Positions 8,434 to 16,545 of a DNA stretch of 64,000 nt are shown in pieces. The notes beneath the pieces were generated by a model, which made no database searches, was not told the origin of the DNA, and saw only the letters and a program-made list of their open reading frames with translations. Made by a program: the position numbers and the translations under genes. How positions within the stretch are numbered: the first letter of the stretch is position 1; each line of letters begins with the position of its first letter. This stretch comes from Gemmatimonadota bacterium (GTDB taxonomy: Bacteria > Gemmatimonadota > Gemmatimonadetes > Gemmatimonadales > Gemmatimonadaceae). The stretch spans positions 62,001 through 126,000 of the forward strand of contig JAQBPX010000027.1 of assembly GCA_028287305.1 (NCBI GenBank). The letters run 5' to 3'.

Positions 8434-9265
8434 TCTCGGGGCGTATCGCAACCAGTACGGCGCACTCGACGCGCGGCTCGAGAGCCCCAACGCGCAGGCG
8501 GAGCGCGAGCAGCTGAAGGTCGAGATCGTGTCGCTCTTCAAGACGATGGAGGCCGAGATCGCCGAGATGACGGCGCTCAAGGACGACGTCAAGAAGCTGG
8601 TGGACAAGTGGAAGGGGCTCGCGGCGCCCACGCTCGCCCCGGAGTTCAGCGGCGAGAAGCCGGTGGTGCACGCTGACCACATCGGGGCGTCCACCTTCAT
8701 CGAGAAGGGGTGGAGCCGGCTGTCGCTCGGCGACTACGAGGGCGCAGAGGCGTCGCTGCATCGCGCCATCGAGCTCTCGCCCAACGATCCGCAGTCGGAG
8801 GCGCTGCTCGGCTGGGCGATGATGCTGCAGGAGAAGTACGACGACGCGCTGCTCTGGTTCCAGAAGGTGCTGATGCGCGAGCCGCAGAACGCGCTCGCGC
8901 GCATCAACGTGGGCTACATCTGCCTGAAGAAGAAGATCTTCGGGGAGGCGATCGAGCACCTCAGTCGCGCCATCCGCCTGGACAACGACAAGAAGGCGAC
9001 GCTCTACGCGCACTTCTACCTGGGGCTCGTCTACCTCGAGCGCGACATGTTCGAGGATGCGCAGACCTTCTTCGAGAAGACCATCGCGCTCGGGCCGAAC
9101 CTCATCGAGGCCTATTACGAGCTGGGGCGGACCTTCTGGTTCAATGGCCAGCAGGACGAGGCCATCGAGATGTGGAAGAAGGGCTACGCGCAGAACAAGT
9201 TCAATCCTTGGGGCAAGCGGTGCGCGGAGGTGCTGAAGGTGGTGGAGGAGGGCGGGGAGCCGTGA
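8426..9265 (+). CDS. TPR-repeat cytoplasmic protein
   Basis: A 279-aa protein without signal peptide. Residues 1-75 are strongly helical and charged with heptad-like spacing (likely coiled coil). Residues about 92-260 contain four to five TPR units such as GWSRLSLGDYEGAEASLHRA, ALLWFQKVLMREPQNALARI, AIEHLSRAIRLD and TFFEKTIALGPNLIEAYYEL. It is a probable interaction scaffold for the chemosensory module; the function is inferred from context only. It overlaps cheW by 8 nt and its stop overlaps the next start (GTGA). Confidence 0.85.
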   Translation: MADLGAYRNQYGALDARLESPNAQAEREQLKVEIVSLFKTMEAEIAEMTALKDDVKKLVDKWKGLAAPTLAPEFSGEKPVVHADHIGASTFIEKGWSRLSLGDYEGAEASLHRAIELSPNDPQSEALLGWAMMLQEKYDDALLWFQKVLMREPQNALARINVGYICLKKKIFGEAIEHLSRAIRLDNDKKATLYAHFYLGLVYLERDMFEDAQTFFEKTIALGPNLIEAYYELGRTFWFNGQQDEAIEMWKKGYAQNKFNPWGKRCAEVLKVVEEGGEP

Positions 9266-10254
9266 CGAAGCGCGCGGCGCGCCGGTTCGCGTGCCGCGTG
9301 GCGCTCCTGCTGCTCGCCGCGTGGCCGCTCGCGCGCGCGCAGGATGACGGCGCGTCCGCACCGGCGCGGCTGGATCGCGGTCGCTTCACCTTCCTCTACT
9401 TTCCCGGCGACGGGTTGCTCGCGCGCACCCTGTCCGAGCGCGCGGTGGCGAACGACAGCTTTCCCTGGTTGCCGCGGCCCGCGCAGCGCGTGGTGATCGC
9501 GATCGCGCCCGATCGCCGGCGATTTCGCGAATGGGTGGGCCCATCGGCGCCGGAGTGGGGCGCCGCGATCGCGTTTCCACAGTCGCGGCGCATCGTGATG
9601 CAGGGGCAGCACGCCGGCGGTGACGCAGGCGACCCGGTGGACGTGCTCCGCCACGAGCTGGCGCACCTGGCGCTGCACGAGCGACTGGGTGACCTGCCGC
9701 CCCGCTGGTTCGACGAGGGCTACGCCAGCGTGGCGGCGCGCGAATGGAGCCGGGACGATTTCCTGGCGACGAACCTCGCGCTGGCGTTCAGGGGGATGCC
9801 ATCGCTGGACGAGCTGGACGCCAGGTTCCAGCAGGGGAGCAGCACGGCGCAGGGAGCGTATGCACTCTCGTACCGTGCGGTGTCGGATCTCGCGGCGCTC
9901 GACGAAAAGCGAGGCCTCACGCTCTTCTTCGACTACTGGCTGCAGTCGAAGTCCATGGAGCGTGCGCTGCGCTCCGCCTTCGGCGTGACCGAGGGCGAAT
10001 TCGAGGGGCAGTGGCAGTCGCGGACGCGGCGGCGCTACGGGGCGCTCGCGCTCGCTGGAGACCTCACCGTGGTGGGGCTCGTGTTCACGCTGCTGCTGCT
10101 GCCGCTCTGGGTGATGCGCCGGCGACGGGACCGCGCGCGCATGTCGGCGATGCAGGCCGCGGATGCGGCCGCGGAGCGAGCGGATCGTGAGAGCATGCTC
10201 GCGGAACTGCTGCGCGAATCGAACCCACCGCCCACGCCGCCGCCGGAAAGTTAA
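9262..10254 (+). CDS. Secreted HExxH (gluzincin-like) metallopeptidase with C-terminal membrane anchor
   Basis: A 330-aa protein. An N-terminal signal (RVALLLLAAWPLARAQ) is followed by an extracytoplasmic domain with the zinc motif HELAH and a downstream glutamate in WFDEGYAS, the spacing of the gluzincin/peptidase MA-like superfamily. A hydrophobic segment (about residues 265-288, VVGLVFTLLLLPLWVM) precedes a basic cluster and a cytoplasmic tail rich in Ala/Glu ending in a Pro stretch. The GTG start at 9262 overlaps the TPR stop. Substrate unknown. It could act on the envelope or on a surface protein tied to the upstream polarity/chemosensory set. A TTAA-rich intergenic region follows, so this is the last gene of the operon. 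Confidence 0.8.
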   Translation: MTKRAARRFACRVALLLLAAWPLARAQDDGASAPARLDRGRFTFLYFPGDGLLARTLSERAVANDSFPWLPRPAQRVVIAIAPDRRRFREWVGPSAPEWGAAIAFPQSRRIVMQGQHAGGDAGDPVDVLRHELAHLALHERLGDLPPRWFDEGYASVAAREWSRDDFLATNLALAFRGMPSLDELDARFQQGSSTAQGAYALSYRAVSDLAALDEKRGLTLFFDYWLQSKSMERALRSAFGVTEGEFEGQWQSRTRRRYGALALAGDLTVVGLVFTLLLLPLWVMRRRRDRARMSAMQAADAAAERADRESMLAELLRESNPPPTPPPES

Positions 10255-10265
10255 GCGAATCTTAA

Positions 10266-10294
10266 TTGACACTTTTCGCGGCGCGGCCTAAAGT
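10266..10294 (+). promoter_or_regulatory. Sigma70-type promoter, leaderless, for microprotein and possibly tRNA-Val
   Basis: -35 TTGACA (10266-10271), 17-nt spacer, -10 TAAAGT (10289-10294). The predicted start point falls at or within about 2 nt of the ATG at 10303 and no Shine-Dalgarno sequence is present, so translation would be leaderless. It is the clearest promoter in the window. Confidence 0.8.
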
Positions 10295-10302
10295 TCCCGG
10301 TT

Positions 10303-10473
10303 ATGGCAGAAACCCAGAATGTCCCTCGTACGCGCTCGTTCCTGTGGTGGGGCCTGGCCGCCGCCGCACTGGTGCTCGGCTACGCCGATCTTGCGCGCGG
10401 AGGGGAAACCCTCGCTCCGCTGCTCCTTGTGCTCGGCTATTGCGTATTCGTCCCACTGGCCATCCTGAAGTAA
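10303..10473 (+). CDS. 56-aa small membrane protein, unknown function
   Basis: The frame begins MAETQNVPRTRSFLWWG and ends CVFVPLAILK with a TAA stop. Two hydrophobic helices are visible: about residues 13-30 (FLWWGLAAAALVLGYADL) and 38-54 (LAPLLLVLGYCVFVPLAIL). Support for coding comes from the strong promoter ending 8 nt before the ATG, GC-rich third positions and the sensible two-TM topology. It lies between the chemosensory operon and tRNA-Val. I do not recognise the family. Confidence 0.75.
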   Translation: MAETQNVPRTRSFLWWGLAAAALVLGYADLARGGETLAPLLLVLGYCVFVPLAILK

Positions 10474-10519
10474 CAGACCGCGCCGTGACTGGCGCCGGCG
10501 AAAGTCGCCGTGACGGTGC

Positions 10520-10593
10520 GGGCGAATAGCTCAGTTGGTTAGAGCGCCTGCCTTACACGCAGGATGTCGGGGGTTCGAGTCCCTCTTCGCTCA
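10520..10593 (+). tRNA. tRNA-Val (anticodon TAC)
   Basis: Full cloverleaf. The acceptor stem GGGCGAA pairs with TTCGCTC (one G-T pair), the D-arm is AGCTCAGTTGGTTAGAGC, the anticodon stem CCTGC/GCAGG encloses CTTACAC with anticodon TAC, the T-arm contains GGTTCGAGTCC, and the discriminator base is A. The CCA end is not encoded. Confidence 0.97.
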
Positions 10594-10647
10594 TCGATGA
10601 CGCGCAGGAACCACCGTACCTCCTCCGGGTACACTTGTTTAACGCTT

Positions 10648-10653
10648 GGGAGG
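10648..10653 (+). promoter_or_regulatory. Shine-Dalgarno GGGAGG for the 10656 gene
   Basis: GGGAGG lies 2 nt before the ATG at 10656. It is one of few strong Shine-Dalgarno sequences in the window and supports this ATG over the upstream in-frame TTG at 10635. A -10-like TACACT (10630-10635) sits 20 nt before the ATG. Confidence 0.6.
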
Positions 10654-10655
10654 TT

Positions 10656-12353
10656 ATGCCATTGAAGAAGCAACGCAATGCGGTCTCGGCTGTTGGCCTA
10701 ATGCTCGCGCTCGTGGCTGCCCCGCAGCTCAGCGCCCAGCGTGGACCGGCGCCGGACGCGAACACGCCGCGGATCCTCATCGCGACGTTCCGCAGCGCGA
10801 GCGAGCCTGCCCTTGGCGTGCAGGCGGCGGACGCGCTCCGCAGCCGCGTGACCACGGAAGTGCCCGTCAAGCAGCTCTGGGCGCTCTCGAAGAACGACAT
10901 CAACAACACGCTCACCGCCAGCGGCTACAAGGCGGACTCCGCGCTGAGCGCCGTCGACCTGAAGGAACTCGCGAAGCTCGTGCGCGCCGACGAGATCGTC
11001 GAGGGCATCGTGACCCGCACGCCGGCGGGCGTGAAGGTCGAGGCGCGCCTGATGCTCTCGCGTGACATCACGCTCGCGCAGCCGCTCCCCGCCGTGGAAG
11101 CGAAGAATCCCGGCGACGCCGCGAAGCTGCTCGAGAAGTCGCTCGGTGAGGCGCGCAAGCAACTCGCCGACAACAAGGCGTGCGAGAACTTCATTCGCGA
11201 CAAGGCGTACGACAAGGCGATCGCGGCCGCGAAGGCCGGCATCGTGAAGTACTCGCAGTCCACGCTCGCGCGACTCTGCTGGGCGAGCGCGCTGCAGGAG
11301 AGCGGGGCGAACCCGGACTCCGTGCTCAAGGTGACGCAGGAAGTGCTCGCGATCGACCCGCGGAGCACGCTGGCGCTCCGCGTCGGGTACGCCGCGCTGC
11401 AGGCGAAGAACGACCAGGAAGGCCAGGTCCAGGCGCTGCTCAAGCTCTACACGCTGGATCCCGGCAACCAGTCGCTCCTCCAGAGCGTGATCGCGGAGCT
11501 CGCGAAGCTTGGCCAGCCCGAGAAGGCGCTGCCGATCATCGACACGGTGCTCATCCAGAACCCGGGCGACCCGCAGCTGCTCCGCCAGAAGTACGCGCTG
11601 CTCTATCGCGCGCAGCAGTGGAAGAACGTGCTCGCCACGGGCGCGGAGCTCGAGAAGGCCGACACATCGGCGGCCGACAACAACTTCTTCTCGCGCCTTG
11701 CAGACGCGGCGCAGAAGGACAGCCAGCCGCAGCTCGCCGCACAGATCGCGTCGCGCGCAGTGGCGAAGTTCCCGAAGAGCGCGGACCTCTACCTGCTCCA
11801 GGCTGGGGCGCTCGAGAAGTCCGGCCAGCTGCAGCAGGCGGCCGACGCGCTCAACCGCGGACTGGCCATCGACCCAAAGCTGGAGCACGGCTACCTCCTG
11901 CTGGCCCGCATCCAGGGCAGCATGAACCAGACGGACGCGGCCACTGCGACCGCCCGCAAGGCCGTGGCTGCTGGTGAGGATCCGAAGATCTGGGGTGCGA
12001 TGCTCCTGTCGCCCACGCAGGTGCTCTACAAGGCGGCCTCGGAGTCGAAGAAGCCCGAGGACTACCAGAAGGTGCTCTCGCTGGCCCAGCTCTCCGACAG
12101 CCTGTCACAGAGTCCCACCGCGAAGTTCTTCAAGGGCATCGCGGCGTTCCAGATCGGGTATGACGCGGTGCAGAACGCGCAGAAGTCCAAGAGCTGCGCG
12201 CTCTCCAAGACCGCGCAGGACATGTTCGTGATCGTGCAGACGGACATGCCGGCCGGCGGCCAGATCGACAAGGCGACGGCCGCGCAGCTGCTGACCTACA
12301 CGGGCCAGCTGGCGCCGAGCGCGGACAAGATGGCGAAGGCGTACTGCAAGTAG
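10656..12353 (+). CDS. Secreted TPR protein with FlgO/TolB-like N-terminal domain
   Basis: A 565-aa protein. The signal peptide MPLKKQRNAVSAVGLMLALV ends near LSAQ. Residues about 35-145 (RILIATFRSA, ALRSRVTTEVPVKQLWALSK, LVRADEIVEGIVTRTPAGVKVEARL) resemble the periplasmic FlgO/TolB-N type domain. The remainder is a long TPR array (for example ALPIIDTVLIQNPGDPQLLR, ADALNRGLAIDPKLEHGYLL). It is likely a periplasmic or outer-membrane-associated scaffold of unknown function. It stands alone, preceded by tRNA-Val and followed by a strong terminator. Confidence 0.8.
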   Translation: MPLKKQRNAVSAVGLMLALVAAPQLSAQRGPAPDANTPRILIATFRSASEPALGVQAADALRSRVTTEVPVKQLWALSKNDINNTLTASGYKADSALSAVDLKELAKLVRADEIVEGIVTRTPAGVKVEARLMLSRDITLAQPLPAVEAKNPGDAAKLLEKSLGEARKQLADNKACENFIRDKAYDKAIAAAKAGIVKYSQSTLARLCWASALQESGANPDSVLKVTQEVLAIDPRSTLALRVGYAALQAKNDQEGQVQALLKLYTLDPGNQSLLQSVIAELAKLGQPEKALPIIDTVLIQNPGDPQLLRQKYALLYRAQQWKNVLATGAELEKADTSAADNNFFSRLADAAQKDSQPQLAAQIASRAVAKFPKSADLYLLQAGALEKSGQLQQAADALNRGLAIDPKLEHGYLLLARIQGSMNQTDAATATARKAVAAGEDPKIWGAMLLSPTQVLYKAASESKKPEDYQKVLSLAQLSDSLSQSPTAKFFKGIAAFQIGYDAVQNAQKSKSCALSKTAQDMFVIVQTDMPAGGQIDKATAAQLLTYTGQLAPSADKMAKAYCK

Positions 12354-12372
12354 TTGCCTGCGGCAACACCGG

Positions 12373-12404
12373 AAAGCCCGGCATCCTTCGGATGCCGGGC
12401 TTTC
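12373..12404 (+). terminator. Bidirectional Rho-independent terminator
   Basis: A perfect 14-bp stem, AAAGCCCGGCATCC against GGATGCCGGGCTTT with a 3-nt loop, is followed by TTTC on the + strand. The leading AAAG gives a T run on the - strand. It sits between the convergent TPR gene and lipid kinase gene and can serve both. Confidence 0.9.
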
Positions 12405-12423
12405 TTGCGAGTGGGGCACTGCA

Positions 12424-13329
12424 CTACGGTGCTGTCGCTTCTTCCCCCGGCAAGTACTCGAGATGGACCCACAGGTCGCCGCGGCGCGCGCGATACTCCA
12501 GGTGCTTCGCGTTCGAGATCTCGCCGTCCACGTTCACGCTGATGGCCTCGGGGCCCTCGATCGTCACGAGCGGCAGCTGGTGATAGTGCACCCCGTCGAG
12601 CCCCACGTGCTCTCCCTGCTTCACGCGCAGTGCGGTGCGCGCGAAGTCGCGTCGCGTCATCGCTTCCACGATCATCAGGTCCACCAGGCCATCCTGCGTC
12701 GACGCATGCGGCGTGACCAGCGAGCCGCCCCCGGTTGCGCGCGTGCTGCCCACCGCGAAGATCAGGAAGTCGCCTTCCCACTCGAATCCCGGCGCGGTGA
12801 ATCGCGCATGGCTGGCCGAGTTCTCGGCGAGCTTCCTGAGCGCCGTGATCGCGTAGGCCAGCGGGCCGAGCTGCGCCTTGGCGTCGGCTGGGGTCTCCGC
12901 CGTGGCCTCGGCACCCACGCCGCCGGTGGAGACGTTCAGGAAGCGCCGGCCGTTCATGGCGGCCGTGTCCACGCGGGTGGGCTTGCGGCGCAGGATAACG
13001 TCCATGGCATGATCAGCGTCCGCCGGAATTCCGACCTGTCGCGCGAAGTCGTTGGCCGTGCCCAGCGGGATGATGCCCAGCGGGGTCTCGAACCCGTCGA
13101 GACCGTTCACCACCTCGTTGAGGGTTCCGTCGCCCCCCACGGCGACCACCGCATCCGCTCCCTCGGCTGCGCCCGCTCGCGCGAAGGCGGTGGCGTCGCC
13201 TCCCTCGAAGGTGACGCGGACGTCCACGCGATGCCCCTTCTCGCGCACCCACTCCACCATGTGGCGGAGGTCGGGGCGATCGGCGCGGGCGCCGTGCACG
13301 ATCAGGACGAGATGGCGGAGCTGGCTCAT
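12424..13329 (-). CDS. yegS: YegS/DagK-family lipid kinase
   Basis: A 301-aa member of the diacylglycerol kinase catalytic (DAGK_cat) family. The nucleotide-binding motif VGGDGTLNEVVNG is followed by PLGTANDFARQVGIP. The C-terminal beta-sandwich contains GGGSLVTPHASTQDGLVDLMI and the EAISVNVDGE segment. Such enzymes phosphorylate diacylglycerol or related lipids at the inner membrane; the exact lipid cannot be read from sequence. The ATG shares the tetramer CATG with the divergent rsmH start. A TATCAT -10 box sits 5 nt before the ATG. Confidence 0.9.
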   Translation of the reverse strand: MSQLRHLVLIVHGARADRPDLRHMVEWVREKGHRVDVRVTFEGGDATAFARAGAAEGADAVVAVGGDGTLNEVVNGLDGFETPLGIIPLGTANDFARQVGIPADADHAMDVILRRKPTRVDTAAMNGRRFLNVSTGGVGAEATAETPADAKAQLGPLAYAITALRKLAENSASHARFTAPGFEWEGDFLIFAVGSTRATGGGSLVTPHASTQDGLVDLMIVEAMTRRDFARTALRVKQGEHVGLDGVHYHQLPLVTIEGPEAISVNVDGEISNAKHLEYRARRGDLWVHLEYLPGEEATAP

Positions 13330-14287
13330 GCGTGATGATAATCTGGCGGTTGGCGACCGTTGGGATAGCGAATATCATGCGCCTGTGCTCGCCACCGAAG
13401 TCCTGGCGTTGCTGGAAGGGTGCCAGTCGGTGCTGGACGGGACCTTGGGCGGAGGTGGGCATTCGCAGGCACTGCTCGAGGCGGGCAAGCGAGTGATCGC
13501 GCTGGACCGCGATCCGCAGGCCATCACGGTGGCGAACGGCAGGCTGGCCAGCTGGCAGCGGGAAGGGCAGTTCCAGGCCGTGGAGGGCAACTACGCAGGC
13601 ACCAACCACCTGCCCGCGCTTGCGGGCGTCACTTTCGACGGCATCCTGCTCGACCTCGGCATCTCCTCGCACCAGGTGGACGACAGCGCTCGCGGCTTCT
13701 CCTTCCGGGAGGGGGCGCCGCTCGACATGCGGATGGGGAGCGACGCGGACCGCGATGCGGCGCAACTGCTGAACGAGGCGAGCGAGGAGGAGATCGTGCA
13801 CCTGTTCCGCAGCTACGGTGACGAGCCGAAAGCGGCGCGCCTGGCGCACGAAGTCGTGCGTCGCAGGGCAAACCGGCCGTTCCTGACCTCCGACGACCTG
13901 GTCGGCGCGATTCGCGGCGCGCTCGGCGCCCGCAGCGGGGCGGGGGACTTCGCGAGGCTTTTCCAGGCGGTTCGCATCGCGGTGAACGAGGAGCTCACGG
14001 GGCTGGAACGGGCGCTGCCCATGCTGCGAGATCGCCTGGCGCCCGGGGGGGTGATGGCCGTGATCGCCTATCACTCCGGCGAGGACCGCCTGGTGAAGCA
14101 TGCCTTCCGCGACTGGAGCCAGGCCTGCACCTGCCCGCCGAAGCAGCCCTTCTGCAACTGCGGGAGCGACCACGCGCTGGGCGCCGTGATCACCCGGCGC
14201 GCGATCATCGCGCAGCCCCACGAGACGGCACGCAATCCACGGGCGCGAAGCGCCAGGCTGAGGGGATGGCGACGAAACGCGGCGTGA
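13328..14287 (+). CDS. rsmH: 16S rRNA (cytosine1402-N4)-methyltransferase RsmH
   Basis: A 319-aa SAM-dependent methyltransferase acting on C1402 of 16S rRNA. Family motifs: EYHAPVLATEVL at the N-terminus, DGTLGGGGHSQALLE (SAM site), GILLDLGISSHQVDD, FSFREGAPLDMRMG and the late VIAYHSGEDRLVKHAF. The ATG at 13328 is the only in-frame start that keeps the conserved HAPVL segment. It is the first gene of the dcw cluster; mraZ, often upstream, is missing and replaced by the divergent lipid kinase. Its 3' end overlaps ftsL by 22 nt. Confidence 0.95.
   Translation: MRDDNLAVGDRWDSEYHAPVLATEVLALLEGCQSVLDGTLGGGGHSQALLEAGKRVIALDRDPQAITVANGRLASWQREGQFQAVEGNYAGTNHLPALAGVTFDGILLDLGISSHQVDDSARGFSFREGAPLDMRMGSDADRDAAQLLNEASEEEIVHLFRSYGDEPKAARLAHEVVRRRANRPFLTSDDLVGAIRGALGARSGAGDFARLFQAVRIAVNEELTGLERALPMLRDRLAPGGVMAVIAYHSGEDRLVKHAFRDWSQACTCPPKQPFCNCGSDHALGAVITRRAIIAQPHETARNPRARSARLRGWRRNAA
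13335..13340 (-). promoter_or_regulatory. -10 box for lipid kinase (leaderless)
   Basis: TATCAT on the - strand, 5 nt before the ATG at 13329. No Shine-Dalgarno sequence is seen and the -35 is weak. The spacing predicts a transcript starting at the ATG. Confidence 0.5.
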
Positions 14288-14604
14288 AGAAGGGCGCCGC
14301 CGCGCGCGCCATGCCCGGCCGGGCGCTGGTGGTGGCGATCCTCGTTGGTTTCCTCCTGGTCGCTACGGGCGTCATTGCACGTCGGAGCTACGGCATCCGG
14401 CAGCAGCGAATCGGCGTCGAGCTCCAGCACAGGCGGGAGGCCCTCGAGGCCGATCGCGTGCGCCTCGACGCGGAGGTGCGGGAGGCGTCCAGTCGCGCGC
14501 GCCTCGCCCCCGTGGTGCAGCAGCGACTCGACATGCACCTCCCCGACCAGGGTCAGATCATCTACGTGCCCCGCGTGACTCGCGCCCCGCATGATTCGCA
14601 GTAG
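14266..14604 (+). CDS. ftsL: FtsL-like septum protein
   Basis: A 112-aa bitopic protein. It has a basic cytoplasmic start, one transmembrane helix (about residues 20-39, LVVAILVGFLLVATGVIARR) and a periplasmic coiled coil (ELQHRREALEADRVRLDAEV). This is the layout of FtsL, which with FtsB and FtsQ regulates septal synthase FtsW-FtsI. Sequence is poorly conserved in this family. The call rests on topology, size and position between rsmH and ftsI. Confidence 0.8.
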   Translation: MATKRGVKKGAAARAMPGRALVVAILVGFLLVATGVIARRSYGIRQQRIGVELQHRREALEADRVRLDAEVREASSRARLAPVVQQRLDMHLPDQGQIIYVPRVTRAPHDSQ

Positions 14605-16543
14605 CCGCATCGGCATCGTTCACCTCACGCTCGCGGTGTTCGCGATCGCGCTCCTGGTGCGCGCAGCGCGCGTGCAGATCGTGCAGGGGCGCGAGTGGGC
14701 CGACCGCGCCGCGCACCAGCACGTGTCCGAGCGCGAGGTGCCGGCGCCGCGCGGGCAGATACTCGACGCCACGGGCGCCGTGCTGGCGGAGAGCCACGAC
14801 ATGGTGCAGCTGGCCATCGCGCCGAAGGAAGTCACGAAGCCGGCGCAGCTCCGCCGCGCGCTCACGCGCGCGGCGTATCCGCGCGAATGGGTGGCGCGCG
14901 CACTGGACGCGAAGCGTGCGTGGGTCGTGCTCCCCGGGCGCCGGCTGTCGGTGGACGTCGCCGACGCGGTGGCCCTGCGCGGCGTGCATGCGACGCCCTT
15001 CGTGGAGCGCTCCTACTCCATGAGCGAGGGCACGCGGCGCATCGTGGGACGCGTGACGCCCGACGGCGCGCCACTCGACGGCGTGGAGCTCGCGCTCGAC
15101 TCCATCATTCGCGGGGAGAAGGGTTCGTCGCAGCTCATGAAGGACGTGCGCGGCCGCACCTCCAGCTCCCCAACGCAGCCGGGCATCGCGGCGCGCTCCG
15201 GGCACACGGTGGTGCTCACGATCAATCACGAGCTGCAGGAGATCGCCGAGCGCTCGCTGGACGAGGCCACGCAGCAGATGAGCGCCGAGGGCGGCGACAT
15301 CGTCATCATGGATCCGCACGATGGCAGCGTGCTCGCCATGGCGAGCCATCGCCAGGACCCGCGCTCCACCAGCGCCACCGCGCTCACCGAGCCGTTCGAG
15401 CCGGGCTCCACGCTCAAGCCTTTCATCGCGTCGGGACTGCTGGCTCGCCAGCTGGTGACGGACGCCGACGAGGTGGATACCTACGGCGGCGTGTACACGA
15501 TCAACGGGCGCACCATTCACGACGTGCACAAGGGCGGGCGCATGACGCTCGCCGACGTGCTCACCTGGTCGTCGAACGTGGGAATCGTGCAGTTCGCGTC
15601 GCGCCTCACGCCCCGCGACCAGTACGAGACGCTGCGCGACTTCGGGTTCGGCACGCCCACGGGGCTGCAGTATCCCACCGAGTCCAGCGGACGGCTGCAC
15701 CCGCCGGCGGAGTGGTCGCTGCAGTCGCCGCAGTCCATCGCGATCGGGTACGAGATCTCCGTCACGCCGTTGCAGCTGGTCACGGCCTACGCGGCGATCG
15801 CCAACGGCGGCGAGCTGCTGCAGCCGTCGCTCGTGAAGGAAGTGCGCGATCCCGATGGCACCGTGATCTACCGGCACTCGCGACGCGTGGTGCGTCGCGT
15901 GATCTCGCCGGAGGTGGCGTCGCGCATGCGCGGGATGCTCCGGCGCGTGGTCGACAACGGCACCGCGCTCAAGGCGGACCTCGCCGACTTCACGCTCGGC
16001 GGCAAGACCGGCACGGCGCGACGCACGGTGAACGGTCACTACGCGCCCGACCAGTACATCCCCACCTTCGTGGGGCTCTTTCCGGCCGAAGATCCGCAGT
16101 ACGTGATCCTCGTGAAGCTGGACAACCCGAAGGGCGCCTACTACGGCGGCACCACGGCGGCGCCGCTCACCAAGGTAGTGTTGCAGGCGGCAATCGCCGC
16201 GCGCGACGCGGCGCTCGATCGCAGCCGCCTCACGCGCGTGGCGCAGGCAGGACGCTCGGCGCCGGTGACGCGCGACACCCTGTCGCCGGAACCGGGGCGG
16301 CATGAGGCCGGCAGCGTGCCGTTCGTGGTGCAGCTTCCCGCGCCGCCGCCTCGCGTGATGGCGCTCCAGCCGCCCCGCGCGGTCCCCGATGTGCATGGTC
16401 TCGCCCTGCGCGACGCCGTGCGCTCGCTCCATGCGGCCGGATTCCGTGTCGAGCTTGCTCGCGGTCCAGAGGGGAGCACGGCGCCCGAAGCCGGCGCGCT
16501 CGCCACACCCGGCACCCTCGTGCGACTGTTGTACGAGCGCTGA
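14591..16543 (+). CDS. ftsI: FtsI/PBP2-type septal transpeptidase with C-terminal PASTA domain
   Basis: A 650-aa class B penicillin-binding protein. The N-terminal transmembrane anchor (about 7-24) is followed by the dimerisation domain starting at APRGQILDATGAVLAES. The transpeptidase has S273-TLK (active serine), S327-S-N and K472-TG. After about residue 560 a Pro-rich linker leads to one PASTA-like repeat (VPDVHGLALRDAVRSLHAAGF to TLVRLLYER). It cross-links peptidoglycan at the division septum with FtsW. PASTA repeats are commonest on Gram-positive PBPs. It overlaps ftsL by 14 nt. Confidence 0.93.
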   Translation: MIRSSRIGIVHLTLAVFAIALLVRAARVQIVQGREWADRAAHQHVSEREVPAPRGQILDATGAVLAESHDMVQLAIAPKEVTKPAQLRRALTRAAYPREWVARALDAKRAWVVLPGRRLSVDVADAVALRGVHATPFVERSYSMSEGTRRIVGRVTPDGAPLDGVELALDSIIRGEKGSSQLMKDVRGRTSSSPTQPGIAARSGHTVVLTINHELQEIAERSLDEATQQMSAEGGDIVIMDPHDGSVLAMASHRQDPRSTSATALTEPFEPGSTLKPFIASGLLARQLVTDADEVDTYGGVYTINGRTIHDVHKGGRMTLADVLTWSSNVGIVQFASRLTPRDQYETLRDFGFGTPTGLQYPTESSGRLHPPAEWSLQSPQSIAIGYEISVTPLQLVTAYAAIANGGELLQPSLVKEVRDPDGTVIYRHSRRVVRRVISPEVASRMRGMLRRVVDNGTALKADLADFTLGGKTGTARRTVNGHYAPDQYIPTFVGLFPAEDPQYVILVKLDNPKGAYYGGTTAAPLTKVVLQAAIAARDAALDRSRLTRVAQAGRSAPVTRDTLSPEPGRHEAGSVPFVVQLPAPPPRVMALQPPRAVPDVHGLALRDAVRSLHAAGFRVELARGPEGSTAPEAGALATPGTLVRLLYER

Positions 16544-16545
16544 CC

